Of a stretch of DNA of 64,000 nt, positions 7,677-19,600 are shown one piece after another. Each line of letters starts with the position of its first letter. Within the stretch, counting starts at the first letter, position 1. Below the pieces are notes generated by a model, which ran no database searches, was not told where the DNA came from, and worked only from the letters and a program-made list of their open reading frames with translations. The DNA is taken from the NCBI GenBank assembly GCA_050249615.1, contig JBFWQE010000003.1, forward strand, positions 1 to 64,000, read 5' to 3'. The position numbers and the translations under genes are program-made. Source of the DNA: VFZN01 sp050249615 (lineage in GTDB: Bacteria > Acidobacteriota > Vicinamibacteria > Vicinamibacterales > UBA2999).

Positions 7677-8492
7677 GTGGATCTCGTCGCGGCGGCCCTG
7701 CTCGGCGTGGTCCAGGGGCTCACCGAGTTCCTGCCGGTGTCGAGCTCGGGCCACCTGATTCTCGCGCGGGAGTTCTTCGGCTGGGACGCCGGCCGCTTCG
7801 GGCTGGCCTTCGACGTGGCCTGCCACGTGGGGACGCTGCTGGCGGTGGTGGCCTATTTCCGCGGGGAGATCCTGCGGCTCGCCGTTGCGGCGCCGGGGGC
7901 GCTGGCGGGCCGGGACGGATCATGGGAGCGGCTGGGGCGCCTCATCCTGCTCGGCACCGTGCCCGTGGTGATCGTGGGCCTGCTCTTCGCCGACGCGATC
8001 GAAAATACCCTGCGCTCGCCGGCGGTCGTCGCCGTGGCACTGGCGGTCGGCGGCGTCGGCCTCTTCGCGGGTGAGTGGTTCGGTGCGAACCGCCGTGGCG
8101 ACGAGACGATCGGGTACGGGGAGGCCTTCGCGATCGGAGTGGCGCAGGCCTCGGCGCTCGTGCCGGGCATCTCGCGATCCGGCGCGACGCTGACGGTCGC
8201 GATGCTGCTGGGCCTGAGGCGCGAGGCCGCGGCCAGGTTCGTGTTCCTCCTCAGCCTGCCGGCGGTGCTGGCGGCTGCCGGCAAGGAAACGCTCGAGTTC
8301 TCGAAGGCCGGCGTCGAGGGGTTGCCCGTGACGATGTTCCTGGTCGGCCTGGTGGTGTCTGGGGTGGTCGGGTACGTGACGGTGAAGTACTTCATCCGCT
8401 ACCTGGCGGGCCATTCCCTGCACGGGTTCGCGGCCTACCGGCTGGTGCTGGCGGGTGTGACGCTGGCCTGGCTGGCGGTCCACGGGGGATAG
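7677..8492 (+). CDS. uppP: Undecaprenyl-diphosphatase
   Basis: 271 residues, BacA/UppP family, from GTG at 7677. It dephosphorylates undecaprenyl diphosphate in the inner membrane to recycle the glycan carrier. Both signature motifs are intact: QGLTEFLPVSSSGHL near the N terminus and PGISRSGATLT near residue 165. About eight hydrophobic helices. Six bases after secF. Confidence 0.95.
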   Translation: MDLVAAALLGVVQGLTEFLPVSSSGHLILAREFFGWDAGRFGLAFDVACHVGTLLAVVAYFRGEILRLAVAAPGALAGRDGSWERLGRLILLGTVPVVIVGLLFADAIENTLRSPAVVAVALAVGGVGLFAGEWFGANRRGDETIGYGEAFAIGVAQASALVPGISRSGATLTVAMLLGLRREAAARFVFLLSLPAVLAAAGKETLEFSKAGVEGLPVTMFLVGLVVSGVVGYVTVKYFIRYLAGHSLHGFAAYRLVLAGVTLAWLAVHGG

Positions 8493-8499
8493 GAGCGTC

Positions 8500-9150
8500 G
8501 TGGCCTGGCTCCGCCGCACGTTCCTGACGGGCATCGTCGTCACGGTGCCGCTCATCGTGAGCCTCGTGACGCTCGTCTGGATCTTCCGGTTCGTGGACGG
8601 AGTCGCGAAGCCCGTGTCCTCGCAGGTCCTGGGGCGGGAAGTGCCGGGGCTGGGCGTCCTCATCACCGCGCTGGTGGTGCTGCTGGTGGGGGTGATTGCC
8701 ACCAACGTGTTCGGACGGCGGGTGCTGCAGCGGGCCGAAAGCTGGTTGCTCCACGTGCCCGTCTTCAAGACAATCTACGCGCCGGTGAAGCAGCTGGTGA
8801 CCGCCTTCTCGCCCGACAACGACGCGGGCTTCAAGAAGGTGGTGCTGGTATCGGACGAGCGGCGCGGGATGATCCTGGGGTTCCTGACCCGCGAGTTCAC
8901 GCTGGATCGCGGAAAGGGGCCCGAGGCACTGGTGGCGGTCTATGTGCCGACCAACCACCTGTACCTGGGCGACGTGGTGGTCTACCCGCGCGAGCAGGTG
9001 ATGTACCCGGACTTGTCGGTGGAGGATGGCATCCGGATCTTCCTGACCGGCGGCATGGCGCTGCCGGAGAGGGTCCAGGGGCTGATGGACTCGCGCGCCG
9101 TGCCGGCCGGAGAAGAGGGACGGCACGGTGGCGAGGGTGGTCGTGCTTAA
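8500..9150 (+). CDS. DUF502 family membrane protein
   Basis: 216 residues from GTG at 8500. Two membrane helices (about 8-28 and 48-70), then HVPVFKTIYAPVKQLVTAF and the conserved YVPTNHLYLGDVVVYPRE region. DUF502 proteins are inner-membrane proteins of unknown function, typically about 200 residues. It sits between uppP and hppA in the same direction. Confidence 0.88.
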   Translation: MAWLRRTFLTGIVVTVPLIVSLVTLVWIFRFVDGVAKPVSSQVLGREVPGLGVLITALVVLLVGVIATNVFGRRVLQRAESWLLHVPVFKTIYAPVKQLVTAFSPDNDAGFKKVVLVSDERRGMILGFLTREFTLDRGKGPEALVAVYVPTNHLYLGDVVVYPREQVMYPDLSVEDGIRIFLTGGMALPERVQGLMDSRAVPAGEEGRHGGEGGRA

Positions 9151-9165
9151 CGAGGACAGGAGAAC

Positions 9166-11649
<2,484 letters not shown>

Positions 11650-11682
11650 ACGGCGCGGATGCGATGACGCACGAGGGACGTT

Positions 11683-11718
11683 GATGGCGCAGAAGGGATG
11701 ATCGCCTTCTGCGCCATC
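11683..11718 (+). terminator. Hairpin after hppA
   Basis: Perfect 14-bp inverted repeat (GATGGCGCAGAAGG at 11683-11696 with 11705-11718) and 8-base loop, 34 bases after the hppA stop. No T-run follows, so it may be an RNA-stabilising hairpin or an atypical terminator. Confidence 0.6.
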
Positions 11719-11781
11719 CAGCCGGTCCGTGTCATCGTTTGTAACATTTGGAAAAGCGATGGTTTGATCGCGTTCCACCCG

Positions 11782-11810
11782 TTGACGCGGCCTCATCCGG
11801 CGACTAGAAT
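11782..11810 (+). promoter_or_regulatory. Promoter candidate P1 upstream of tonB
   Basis: TTGACG (11782-11787), 17-base spacer, TAGAAT (11805-11810). It would start RNA about 205 bases before tonB, giving either a long leader or a separate short RNA. Confidence 0.55.
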
Positions 11811-11949
11811 CGGCGGGCGTTTGTCAGTCGGGCCCGTGGGTGGAGGTGCCGGGGCCGGGAATCGAGGGGAAGCGCCGCTCCCTCGGGAGCACTTTCCCGA
11901 AACCGGTGTCTAACCCGGTAACTGGGCGAACACGACCTGTCACCGTTCG

Positions 11950-11979
11950 TTGACACTCGTTTTTCGTGCTGGCTATAAT
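11950..11979 (+). promoter_or_regulatory. Consensus promoter P2 of the tonB-exb operon
   Basis: Exact TTGACA (11950-11955), 18-base spacer, exact TATAAT (11974-11979), 45 bases before the tonB start. The strongest promoter seen in the window; no Fur-box-like palindrome was recognised next to it. Confidence 0.85.
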
Positions 11980-12023
11980 CGGCAGCCCTTCGCGGCTGCT
12001 GCTGAAGGACTCTAGGAGGATAC

Positions 12024-12743
12024 GTGCCACGCGACATGTTCGGCGATGTCGTCGACCCTTCCATCAAGATGGGCAACAAGATGTGGTACACGGTGCCACT
12101 GACGATGCTGATGCAGGCCGCCATCGTGGCCGCCATCATCATCGTGCCCCTGATGGCCGTGGGAGCCCTGCCGACGACGCCTTCGATGATGGCGTTCGTG
12201 GCGGCCCCGCCGCCGCCGCCGCCCCCGCCGCCGCCCCCGCCGCCCCCAGCTGCTGAGGCGCCGCCGCCGCCGCCGGTGGATGTGAATCCCAATGCCGCCC
12301 CGGTCGAGGCCCCGTCCGAGATCAAGCCCGAGACCGGCCTGGAGGCCGGGTTCGAGGCCAACGTCGGCGGTATCGACGGCGGCATCGTCGGCGGCGTTGC
12401 GGGCGGCATCACGGGCGGGATTCCCGAGCCCCCGCCGCCACCTCCGCCGCCGGCTGCGCCGGTCCGCGTGGGCGGCAACATCAAGGCGCCGCAGAAGGTG
12501 AAGCACGTCAACCCGATCTACCCGCCGATTGCGCAGTCGGCCCGCGTGCAGGGTGTCGTCATCATCGAGGCCACGATCGGTCCCGACGGGGCGGTGAAGG
12601 ACGCGAAGGTGCTGCGCTCGATCCCGTTGCTGGACCAGGCGGCGCTCGACGCCGTGCGCCAGTGGCAGTTCACGCCGACGCTCCTCAACGGCGTGCCGGT
12701 GCCGGTCATCATGACCGTCACGGTGCAGTTCACGCTGCAGTAG
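12024..12743 (+). CDS. tonB: TonB energy transducer
   Basis: 239 residues from GTG at 12024 with Shine-Dalgarno AGGAGG. One inner-membrane helix (about residues 25-47), a periplasmic proline-rich spacer with two long Pro runs (about 61-87 and 136-145) separated by a Gly/Ile-rich patch, and a C-terminal TonB domain (about 155-239) with HVNPIYPPIAQSARVQGVV and WQFTPTLLNGVPV. It carries proton-motive energy to outer-membrane receptors. First gene of tonB-exbB-exbD-exbD. Confidence 0.93.
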   Translation: MPRDMFGDVVDPSIKMGNKMWYTVPLTMLMQAAIVAAIIIVPLMAVGALPTTPSMMAFVAAPPPPPPPPPPPPPPAAEAPPPPPVDVNPNAAPVEAPSEIKPETGLEAGFEANVGGIDGGIVGGVAGGITGGIPEPPPPPPPPAAPVRVGGNIKAPQKVKHVNPIYPPIAQSARVQGVVIIEATIGPDGAVKDAKVLRSIPLLDQAALDAVRQWQFTPTLLNGVPVPVIMTVTVQFTLQ

Positions 12744-12794
12744 GAGTTGGCCATGTTTTCAACCGGTAACACGGACTTTTTCGGGAGGAATGCG

Positions 12795-13568
12795 ATGGAA
12801 GGTCGGAAGATGGGTCAGATCGGGCGGATCGCATATGCCGGGCTTGCAATGGCGTTTGTCGCCACTCCTGCGTTCGCGCAGGAAGGCGGCGGCCTCGACC
12901 TCGTCGAGATGTTCGAGCAGATGGGCATGGTGGCCATGGCCATCGCCGTGGTGCTCTTCATCATGTCGTTCTGGTCGGTGGGGGTCGCCATCGAGCGCAT
13001 CTACACCTTCAGCCAGGCGAAGAAGCAGTCCAAGCTCTACGCCCCGCAGGTGGCCAAGCACCTCAAGGAGGGCCGCCTGAAGGAAGCCATCGCGCTCTCC
13101 TCGGCCAAGGAATACCGCTACAGCCACCTCGCCAAGGTCGTGCTCGCCGGCCTGCAGGAGTACCAGTTCCAGCAGGAGAGCAACTCCGGCCTCTCCCGTG
13201 AGGACGTGCTCGACACCGTTCGGCGCTCCATCCAGCGCGCCACTGCGCTCACCTCGAACGACCTGAAGAAGGGCGTCTCGGGCCTCGCCACCATCGGCGC
13301 CACGGCGCCGTTCGTGGGCCTGCTCGGCACGGTCGTCGGCGTCATCAACGCGTTCGTGGGTATCGCGTCCACCGGTTCGGGCGGTATCGGCGCGGTCTCG
13401 GCTGGTATCGCGGAGGCGCTCGTCGAAACCGCGCTCGGCCTGTTCGTCGCCATCCCGGCGGTGTGGTTCTACAACTACCTGTCAGGTCGCCTCGAGTACT
13501 TCAACGTGGAGATGGACAACTCCTCGTCGGAGATGGTGGACTACTTCATCAAGAAGACCGCCCACTAG
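12795..13568 (+). CDS. exbB: ExbB/TolQ/MotA-type proton channel protein
   Basis: 257 residues. ATG at 12795 is preferred over upstream in-frame TTG/ATG codons because GGGAGG precedes it by 6 bases. An N-terminal signal-like segment (MGQIGRIAYAGLAMAFVATPAFAQ) precedes the first channel helix (about 45-65). The MotA/TolQ/ExbB domain covers about 110-240, with the Thr-lined helix region FVGLLGTVVGVINAFVGI. Forms the pentameric channel driven with ExbD. Confidence 0.93.
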   Translation: MEGRKMGQIGRIAYAGLAMAFVATPAFAQEGGGLDLVEMFEQMGMVAMAIAVVLFIMSFWSVGVAIERIYTFSQAKKQSKLYAPQVAKHLKEGRLKEAIALSSAKEYRYSHLAKVVLAGLQEYQFQQESNSGLSREDVLDTVRRSIQRATALTSNDLKKGVSGLATIGATAPFVGLLGTVVGVINAFVGIASTGSGGIGAVSAGIAEALVETALGLFVAIPAVWFYNYLSGRLEYFNVEMDNSSSEMVDYFIKKTAH

Positions 13569-13643
13569 TCTTTGGCCACGGGGGCCGGCGTCGGGACATC
13601 CCGGCGCCGGCCGTCGTGCGACGGCAACTGAAGGAGAACCGAC

Positions 13644-14081
13644 ATGGCAATGGACGTCGGCGGGGCAAAAGGCGGAATCAAATCCGACATCAATGTCACC
13701 CCGCTCGTGGACGTGATGCTGGTGCTGCTCATCATCATGATGATCGTGGCGCCACTGCTGCAGAAGGGCGCGGATGTCAAGCTGCCCGTCGCAGCCTACA
13801 GCTCGGACAAGCCCGAGACGCAGGACCAGACCGTCGTCGCCGTCGACTCGCAGGGCCGCTTCTTCGTCAACGGCGTGCCCGTCCGCGAGGACGAGCTGCG
13901 GCAGCGCGTCGAGGACATCCTCGAGTCGAAGACCGAGCGGATCGTCCTGATCAAGGCCGATGAGGACGCCCAGTACAGCGCCGTCATGGGCGCCATGGAC
14001 CAGCTCCGCGCGGCCGGCATCGAGGACATGGGCCTCATCACCGACCCCAAGCAGCGGCCCGGCCAGGCGGGAGGAAACTAG
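13644..14081 (+). CDS. exbD: ExbD/TolR biopolymer transport protein, first copy
   Basis: 145 residues, Shine-Dalgarno AAGGAGAA. A short cytosolic tail with SDINVTPLVDVMLVLLIIM carries the membrane Asp essential for proton coupling, then a periplasmic domain with ETQDQTVVAVDSQGRFFVNG. Two bases before the second exbD. Confidence 0.93.
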   Translation: MAMDVGGAKGGIKSDINVTPLVDVMLVLLIIMMIVAPLLQKGADVKLPVAAYSSDKPETQDQTVVAVDSQGRFFVNGVPVREDELRQRVEDILESKTERIVLIKADEDAQYSAVMGAMDQLRAAGIEDMGLITDPKQRPGQAGGN

Positions 14082-14083
14082 TC

Positions 14084-14551
14084 ATGGCCCACGCGCATCA
14101 GCATTTCGGCGCCGAAAAAGTGTTCATGGGCAAGAAGCTCGAAGTGTCGGGCGACATGAACATCACTCCCATGATCGACGTGCTCCTCGTGCTGCTCGTC
14201 ATCTTCATGGCGGCGCTGCCGCTCTCGCAGAAAGGCCTGGACATCAATCTCCCGGCCGAGACCCAGCAGGCTGAGCAGCAGCAGGTGGACATCTCGCAGA
14301 TCGTGCTCGAGTACACGGCCGATCGTCGGATCTCGGTCAACAAGCAGGATGTCACCGTCCAGGAGCTCGAGAGCCGCCTCCGCACCATCTTCGAGACCCG
14401 CAAGGACAAGACGATGTTCATCGCCGGCGCCGGATCGCTCCGCTACGGCGATATCGTCGAGGTCATCGACGCCGCCAAGGGCGCCGGGGTCGAGAAGGTC
14501 GGCATCGTCACCGAGGCCATGCGCCGCGCGGCCGGTGCCGGCACCGACTAG
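14084..14551 (+). CDS. exbD: ExbD/TolR biopolymer transport protein, second copy
   Basis: 155 residues. DMNITPMIDVLLVLLVIFM holds the coupling Asp. The periplasmic part differs clearly from the first copy (about 35 percent identity by eye), so this is an old duplication rather than a recent one. Two ExbD paralogues after one ExbB are common in Acidobacteriota and Bacteroidota (established pattern). Ends the operon before the terminator at 14576. Confidence 0.93.
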   Translation: MAHAHQHFGAEKVFMGKKLEVSGDMNITPMIDVLLVLLVIFMAALPLSQKGLDINLPAETQQAEQQQVDISQIVLEYTADRRISVNKQDVTVQELESRLRTIFETRKDKTMFIAGAGSLRYGDIVEVIDAAKGAGVEKVGIVTEAMRRAAGAGTD

Positions 14552-14575
14552 CTCGCGTCACCATCCCTTCCGACC

Positions 14576-14619
14576 GACCAAGGGCCGCCCGGATCAGTCC
14601 GGACGGCCCTTGGTCTTTT
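14576..14619 (+). terminator. Rho-independent terminator of the tonB-exb operon
   Basis: An 18-bp stem (GACCAAGGGCCGCCCGGA with one mismatch to its partner at 14598-14615), 4-base loop TCAG, then TTTT. 25 bases after the last stop. Confidence 0.92.
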
Positions 14620-14725
14620 CACCGGACCCAGCCGCGCCCGATCGCTCCGGCGCTCCGCCGCTGCACCGCTGGACACCGACGTGGCGGGCGGTTCCGGCCG
14701 CCCATTTCCCTCGGCCCCTGCCGGG

Positions 14726-16474
14726 CTAGCGAGAGCTCGATGTCGGGGCGACGGCCAGGATCTCACGCAGCTCGGGCAGCGCCTTGTCAGCGCGGTGCCA
14801 GATCTTCCTCAGCTCCGTGGCTGCGGCCTGCGCCTTCTCCGCGTTCCGCACCGCCGTGGCCGCCCGGTACAGGCCGAGCAGCGACAGGGCTCGCCCCGGG
14901 GCCTTCCTGAGCGCCGCTTCGTATTCCGGTATCGCCTCGCCCGGCCGCCGCACGTCCATCAGCAGGTCACCGACGAGCTCGTGCCCGGGCTTCACCGGGA
15001 GAGGTGGACCGAACTCGAAGCTCAATCCGTCCTCCACCGCGGCCGCCTGGCGCGCGAGGACAATCGCCTCGTCCCGGCGGCCCTCAGAGAAGATGAGGAT
15101 GGCCTCGAGCTGCTGTGCCATCACCGCAGCCACGCGGCGATCGTTGCCGCCTCCAGCGGCGGGCAGTCCGACCTGCGCCTGCGGGCCCTGGGCACCGGGC
15201 GGCTCCGGCCTCATCGGGCGCGGTGTCGGGATGGGAGTGACCCCCGGACGTGTCGGACCGGAACGCGGTGCGGGCGTCGGGCGGGCGGAGGTGACGCTCC
15301 GGAGCGGACGGTCGCCGTCGCCGACGAGCAAGGCCATGCGCTGGAGCGCCTCGCTTCCGCCCATCCGGTTGCCGCTCCTGAAGGAGGCCATGCCGATGGC
15401 AAACAAATCAGCCGCGGTCGCATCGGCGCCCAGGCCCTCGGGATTGACCGCGGGCTTTGCGTCCATCCACCGGCGCGTCTCCACCAGCCATGCAGCACGC
15501 GCGAGGGCCAGGTGGCTGCGAGTCCTCACCGATCCGCTCTTCGCCGCGGCCTGTTCGATCTGGCCGAGCACACCCCTGGCGTCGGCCAGGCGTCCCTGCT
15601 GGAGGTAGCTGTAGCCCAGCCACAGCAGGGCGTGGAACCCGCGGTCGTCCACACCGAGGCCCTTGCGGGCCACTCGCTCGTCGGCAGCCCGGTACGAGCG
15701 CTCGTTCATGTCACTCGCCTCGTCCCACATGCCCAGCGCGAAGTAGATGTGCGACGGCATGTGGAGGGCGTGCGATGCCGACGGCGCGATCCGGGCGTAC
15801 GCTTCCGCATAACGGAGGCCGAGCGGCGCGTGAATCGGGTCGTCGTAGGCGTGGATCAGGTAGTGCGCCGCGCCTGGGTGCTCCGGGTTCTGCCGGTAGA
15901 CGTCCTCCGCCAGCGCCGCCGCCCTCATGTAGGTGGCCATGTCACGGCCTCCGTGGCTGGCCCCCAGGATCGCCAGCGCGTGGAAGGCCTTCACTTCGAG
16001 ATCCTCGGGAAAGCGCTCCTGCATCTGCCGCATGCGGCTCGCATAGGCTGTGTCGCGCGCCAGCTTGTCGCCCGGGCCGAACAGCGCTTCGACGGCCTGC
16101 AGCCATGCCCGCTCCTTCTCGGAACCTGCCTTGGCCTGCCGTTCAGCAGGCGTAGGTGCCAGGCGGTCGAGCGCGGCCCGTGCACTCTCCGGAAACGTTT
16201 GTCCCCACAGCGGATGGTTGTAGGTCATGGCCTCGCCCCAGAAGGCCATGGCGAAGCCCGGATCGGCCCCCTGCGCCTCCAGGAACGCCTCGCGCGCGTC
16301 GTCGTATTCGAAGCTGTGCAGGAGGAGCACGCCGCGCGTGAAGGCCTCCTGGGCCGGGCCGGTCGCCGAGGTCGGAAAGTCTATTCGGCCGAGCGAGGCC
16401 TGCTGGGCTCGCGGGGCCGTGCCCGCGATCAGTGCCAGGGCCAGCGCAAGGGTGGTAATGACGCGGCGGGACAT
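14726..16474 (-). CDS. Exported TPR repeat protein
   Basis: 582 residues with a clean signal peptide (residues 1-24, cleavage after APRAQ). Helical repeats with FNNRG-like spacing throughout, including YDDAREAFLEAQGADPGFAMAFWGEAMTYN near the start (read as separate short motifs) and HMPSHIYFALGMW around 250. Many acidobacterial genomes carry such proteins of unknown function; probably periplasmic. A Pro/Arg-rich linker lies near residues 400-425. Convergent with the tonB operon. Confidence 0.8.
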   Translation of the reverse strand: MSRRVITTLALALALIAGTAPRAQQASLGRIDFPTSATGPAQEAFTRGVLLLHSFEYDDAREAFLEAQGADPGFAMAFWGEAMTYNHPLWGQTFPESARAALDRLAPTPAERQAKAGSEKERAWLQAVEALFGPGDKLARDTAYASRMRQMQERFPEDLEVKAFHALAILGASHGGRDMATYMRAAALAEDVYRQNPEHPGAAHYLIHAYDDPIHAPLGLRYAEAYARIAPSASHALHMPSHIYFALGMWDEASDMNERSYRAADERVARKGLGVDDRGFHALLWLGYSYLQQGRLADARGVLGQIEQAAAKSGSVRTRSHLALARAAWLVETRRWMDAKPAVNPEGLGADATAADLFAIGMASFRSGNRMGGSEALQRMALLVGDGDRPLRSVTSARPTPAPRSGPTRPGVTPIPTPRPMRPEPPGAQGPQAQVGLPAAGGGNDRRVAAVMAQQLEAILIFSEGRRDEAIVLARQAAAVEDGLSFEFGPPLPVKPGHELVGDLLMDVRRPGEAIPEYEAALRKAPGRALSLLGLYRAATAVRNAEKAQAAATELRKIWHRADKALPELREILAVAPTSSSR

Positions 16475-16507
16475 GGACAGGGACCTCCCTGCCGCAGTCT
16501 AGCGTAC

Positions 16508-16585
16508 GGGTGCCGGTGGGTGCGGACGGTGGCTGCGGACAGGTGCGGGCAGGTGCGGACAGGTGCCGAGAGGTGCGGGAGCGAG
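16508..16585. repeat. Decamer array, unit GGTGCGGACA
   Basis: Imperfect 10-base units: GGCTGCGGACA, GGTGCGGGCA, GGTGCGGACA, GGTGCCGAGA, GGTGCGGGAG, in the gap upstream of the TPR gene at 14726-16474. Confidence 0.8.
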
Positions 16586-16609
16586 GGCACCGTTTGGCGC
16601 ATATCAAGA

Positions 16610-16640
16610 CGGCCCCGGCCGGTTGCTCCGACCGGGGCCG
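16610..16640. terminator. Hairpin terminator after the Oar-like receptor
   Basis: CGGCCCCGGCCGG (16610-16622) pairs with CCGACCGGGGCCG (16628-16640) with one mismatch and a 5-base loop; on minus it is followed by TCTTGATAT. Located downstream of the minus-strand receptor gene. Confidence 0.65.
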
Positions 16641-16652
16641 CCTTCTGGCTTA

Positions 16653-16690
16653 CATCTGCGCCATCTGCGTCATCTGCGTTCCATCCGCGT
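16653..16690. repeat. Nonamer array, unit CATCTGCGT
   Basis: CATCTGCGC, CATCTGCGT, CATCTGCGT, TCCATCCGCGT, ending 2 bases before the receptor stop codon. The same unit forms the insertion in ileS (33541-33645). Confidence 0.85.
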
Positions 16691-16692
16691 CC

Positions 16693-19600
16693 TCAGTTGA
16701 ACGTGTAGCGCAGCATGAACTGGATGCGCCAGACGTCCAGTAGATCGGCGGTCTGCTCGTAGGAACGGGACAGCAGATCGTTGTTCACGACCCGCAGGCG
16801 GTATTGGGCGCGGCCCTGTGCATCCAGGGGGCCGCCTTGCGCCGCGGTCGGGACGATCAGCGGCGAGTTCGATACCAGCCGCTGGGCCACGCCCCAGTTC
16901 TTGTTCAGCAGGTTGCCGAAGTTGATGAAGTCGGCCCGGAACTGGAACGAGTGCCGTCGGCCCTTCAGCGAGGCGAACAGGTCCTGCGACACGCTGAAGT
17001 CGAGGCGCTTGACGAGCGGCAGGAACACGGCGCCCCGCTGGGCGTACTCGCCGCGGTGCTCGCGCAGGTAGTCGTCCTGCTCGATGTACGCGTTCCAGGC
17101 CGCCGCCTGCTCGGCCGCCGTGTAAGTGCGGCCGCCCGACGCAAAGGTCTGGAAGTTCATTTCCGACGTATCGCGGGGAATGTAGATGAGGTCGTTCAGC
17201 GTGCCGCCGTCGCCGTTGAGGTCTCCCGAGAACACGTAGCTGGCGTTCCCGATGGTGCGGGCCTCGTAGAAGACCGACGCGGTCGTGGCGCCGAAGCCGA
17301 AGTACTCCTTGCTGTACGAGCCCGTCACGAAGAACCGATGACCGGGCGATCCGGCCGCGTAGCCCAGACCGGGATTGTTCGGGTCGCCCGGGTGCTGGTT
17401 GTTGTTCCACGAACCGAAGGCAATCGAGCCCGGGTCCACGGTGTTCTTGGCCTCACCGTAGCTGTAGGCGGCCTTCACGAAGCCGCCGGTGAAGTTCTTG
17501 GCCGCCGAGAACGCGAGATTCCACGACCGTCCCACGTTCTGGTTCTTCAGGACAATCGCGTTGTCCACCTGCGAGTTGATCCGCGTGCTCGTGAAGCGTG
17601 CCCGCGGATCGGCGCCGGCGAAGGCCGACTGTGCCTGCGGCAGGTTGGCATTGATGTAGTAGACCCCGTTGACGTCGCGGTTGTACAGGAACTCGGCCGT
17701 GCCCGTCACGCCCCACGGCATGCGCCGGTCAACCGCGATGTTCGTCCGCCACAACTGGGGGAACTTGAAGTCCGGATCCGTCAGGGCCAGTTCGAACGTC
17801 GAGGCAGGAGCCCCCGTCACGTCGGCCGGCTTGTAGCGGTTCGGGTCCGGGTTGAACGGCCGGGCGGTCGTGTTCTCGAGCCGCTCAAAGCCAGTGAGAA
17901 CGCCGGTGTTGCCGACCTGGTTCGAGATCCATACGTAGGCGGGCCGGCCCGTGAAGATGCCCGTGCCGCCGCGAACCTGCGTCCGGCGCTCCGGATCCAC
18001 GTTCCAGTTGAAGCCGAGGCGCGGTGACCAGAGGATGTTCGCGTCCGGCAGCTTGGCCGTCGAGTACTGCACGGGCTGGCCGTCCTCGTCCCGGAACGTC
18101 AGCGTGTCGGCCACCGCGTTCTCGTAACCCGTCTCGCCGAAGAAGGGCACGTCGAACCGCACGCCCGCCGTGAGCTTGAGGTTGTCCGATACGCTCCACT
18201 CGTCCTGCGCGTAGGCGCCCGTGTAGGTCACCTCCAGCGGCTGCAGCGGCTTCTCCTGGCCCGGGATGTTGTTCCACCGGACCTGGAACCGCCGCAAGGT
18301 CACCGGGGAAGTCGTGCGGTTCGGGTTCGCGAGGAAGCCGTTCAGGTCGGCGTAGAAGTCGTCCAGTGAGTTGTAGACGTAGACGCTCTGCGATCCCGGG
18401 AAGAACACGTTCTCGGACGTGTATCGCTCGAAGGTGCCGCCGAAGGTCAGGGTGTGCTTGCGGGTGAACTTGGTGAAGTTGTTCTGCAGCTGGAACGTCT
18501 TGTAGCGCAGCTCGTTGTTCGGCGTGAATGGCTCGAAGCCGAGTGACATGTAGCCGGTGTTGTCACCACCGAGGATGTCGATCATCGGGAAGAACTGCCC
18601 AACCGACTCGCGGCTCTCGTCCTGGTAGGTGTAGCCGACGATGAGCGAGTTCGACATGGTGTTGCCGATCACCGAGTTCCACTCGCCGACGCCCGACTTG
18701 ATGTCCTCGAGCTGCTTGTAGTTGGAGTTCGCGAAGTTCATCGAGAACTGGTTCGTCCGGCGGTTGCCGAAGCCGAGCGAGCTCGAGTTGGACATGAGGA
18801 TATCGGAGCTCGAGTCGAGCTGCAGGTAGCGGAACGTGATCTTGTTCGACGCGTTCACGTTGTAGTCGCCCTTCACCAGGTAGCGGCGCGCGGGCACCTC
18901 GAAGTCGTATCCCTCGTAGCCGCCGGTGTCGTAGCCGAAGTTCGACTGCATGAACTGGCTCACCGCGCTCAGATCCGACGCCAGCACCCGCGTCGTCCCG
19001 CCGCTCACGGGCTCGCCTCCGGCGTTGGCGCGGAAGGTCGTGCCTGGCTGCGTCAGGGCCTCGTCCTCGATGTTGCCGAAGAAGAAGGCCTTGTTCCGCA
19101 CGATCGGGCCGCCGACCCAGCCGCCCGTGTTGGCGAACTCGAAGGTGCCCGGGTTGACCGTCAGGTCCTTCGCCTTCGTGCCCACCTGGTCCTCATTTCG
19201 GAACTGCCGGTACGCCGAGCCGGTGAACTGGTTGGTCCCGCTTCGTGTCACGGTGTTGATGCCGGCGCCCACGAAGTTGCCCTGTCGCACGTCGTAGGGG
19301 GCGACGTTCACTTGGATCTGCTCCACTGCCTGCGGCGAGATGGGCGCGACGCCCGTGCGATCGCCCGGCGAGTTGTTGAGGCCGAACGAGTTGTTGAAGT
19401 ACGAGCCGTCCACCGTGATGTTGTTCAGGCGGCTGTCCTGGCCCGCCACCGACAGGCCGGCGGCCTGCGGGGTCAGGCGCGTGTAGTTCTCCAGCCGGTT
19501 GCTCAGGTTCGGCAGCGTGGCGATCTGCTCGCGCGCCACCGCGGTCGCGGCGCCCGTGCGGTTCGAGCTGAACACGGCGTCCGACTGGCCGACGACCGTG

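Larger units (their letters stand above)
11650..12023. other. 374-base gap between hppA and tonB: hairpin, two promoters, possible leader RNA
   Basis: No protein gene recognised. It holds a 14-bp hairpin after hppA, a TTGACG/TAGAAT promoter (11782-11810) and a TTGACA/TATAAT promoter (11950-11979). The roughly 130 bases between the promoters are GC-rich and can fold (ACCGG near 11900 with CCGGT near 11916) but match no RNA family I recognise. Confidence 0.6.
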
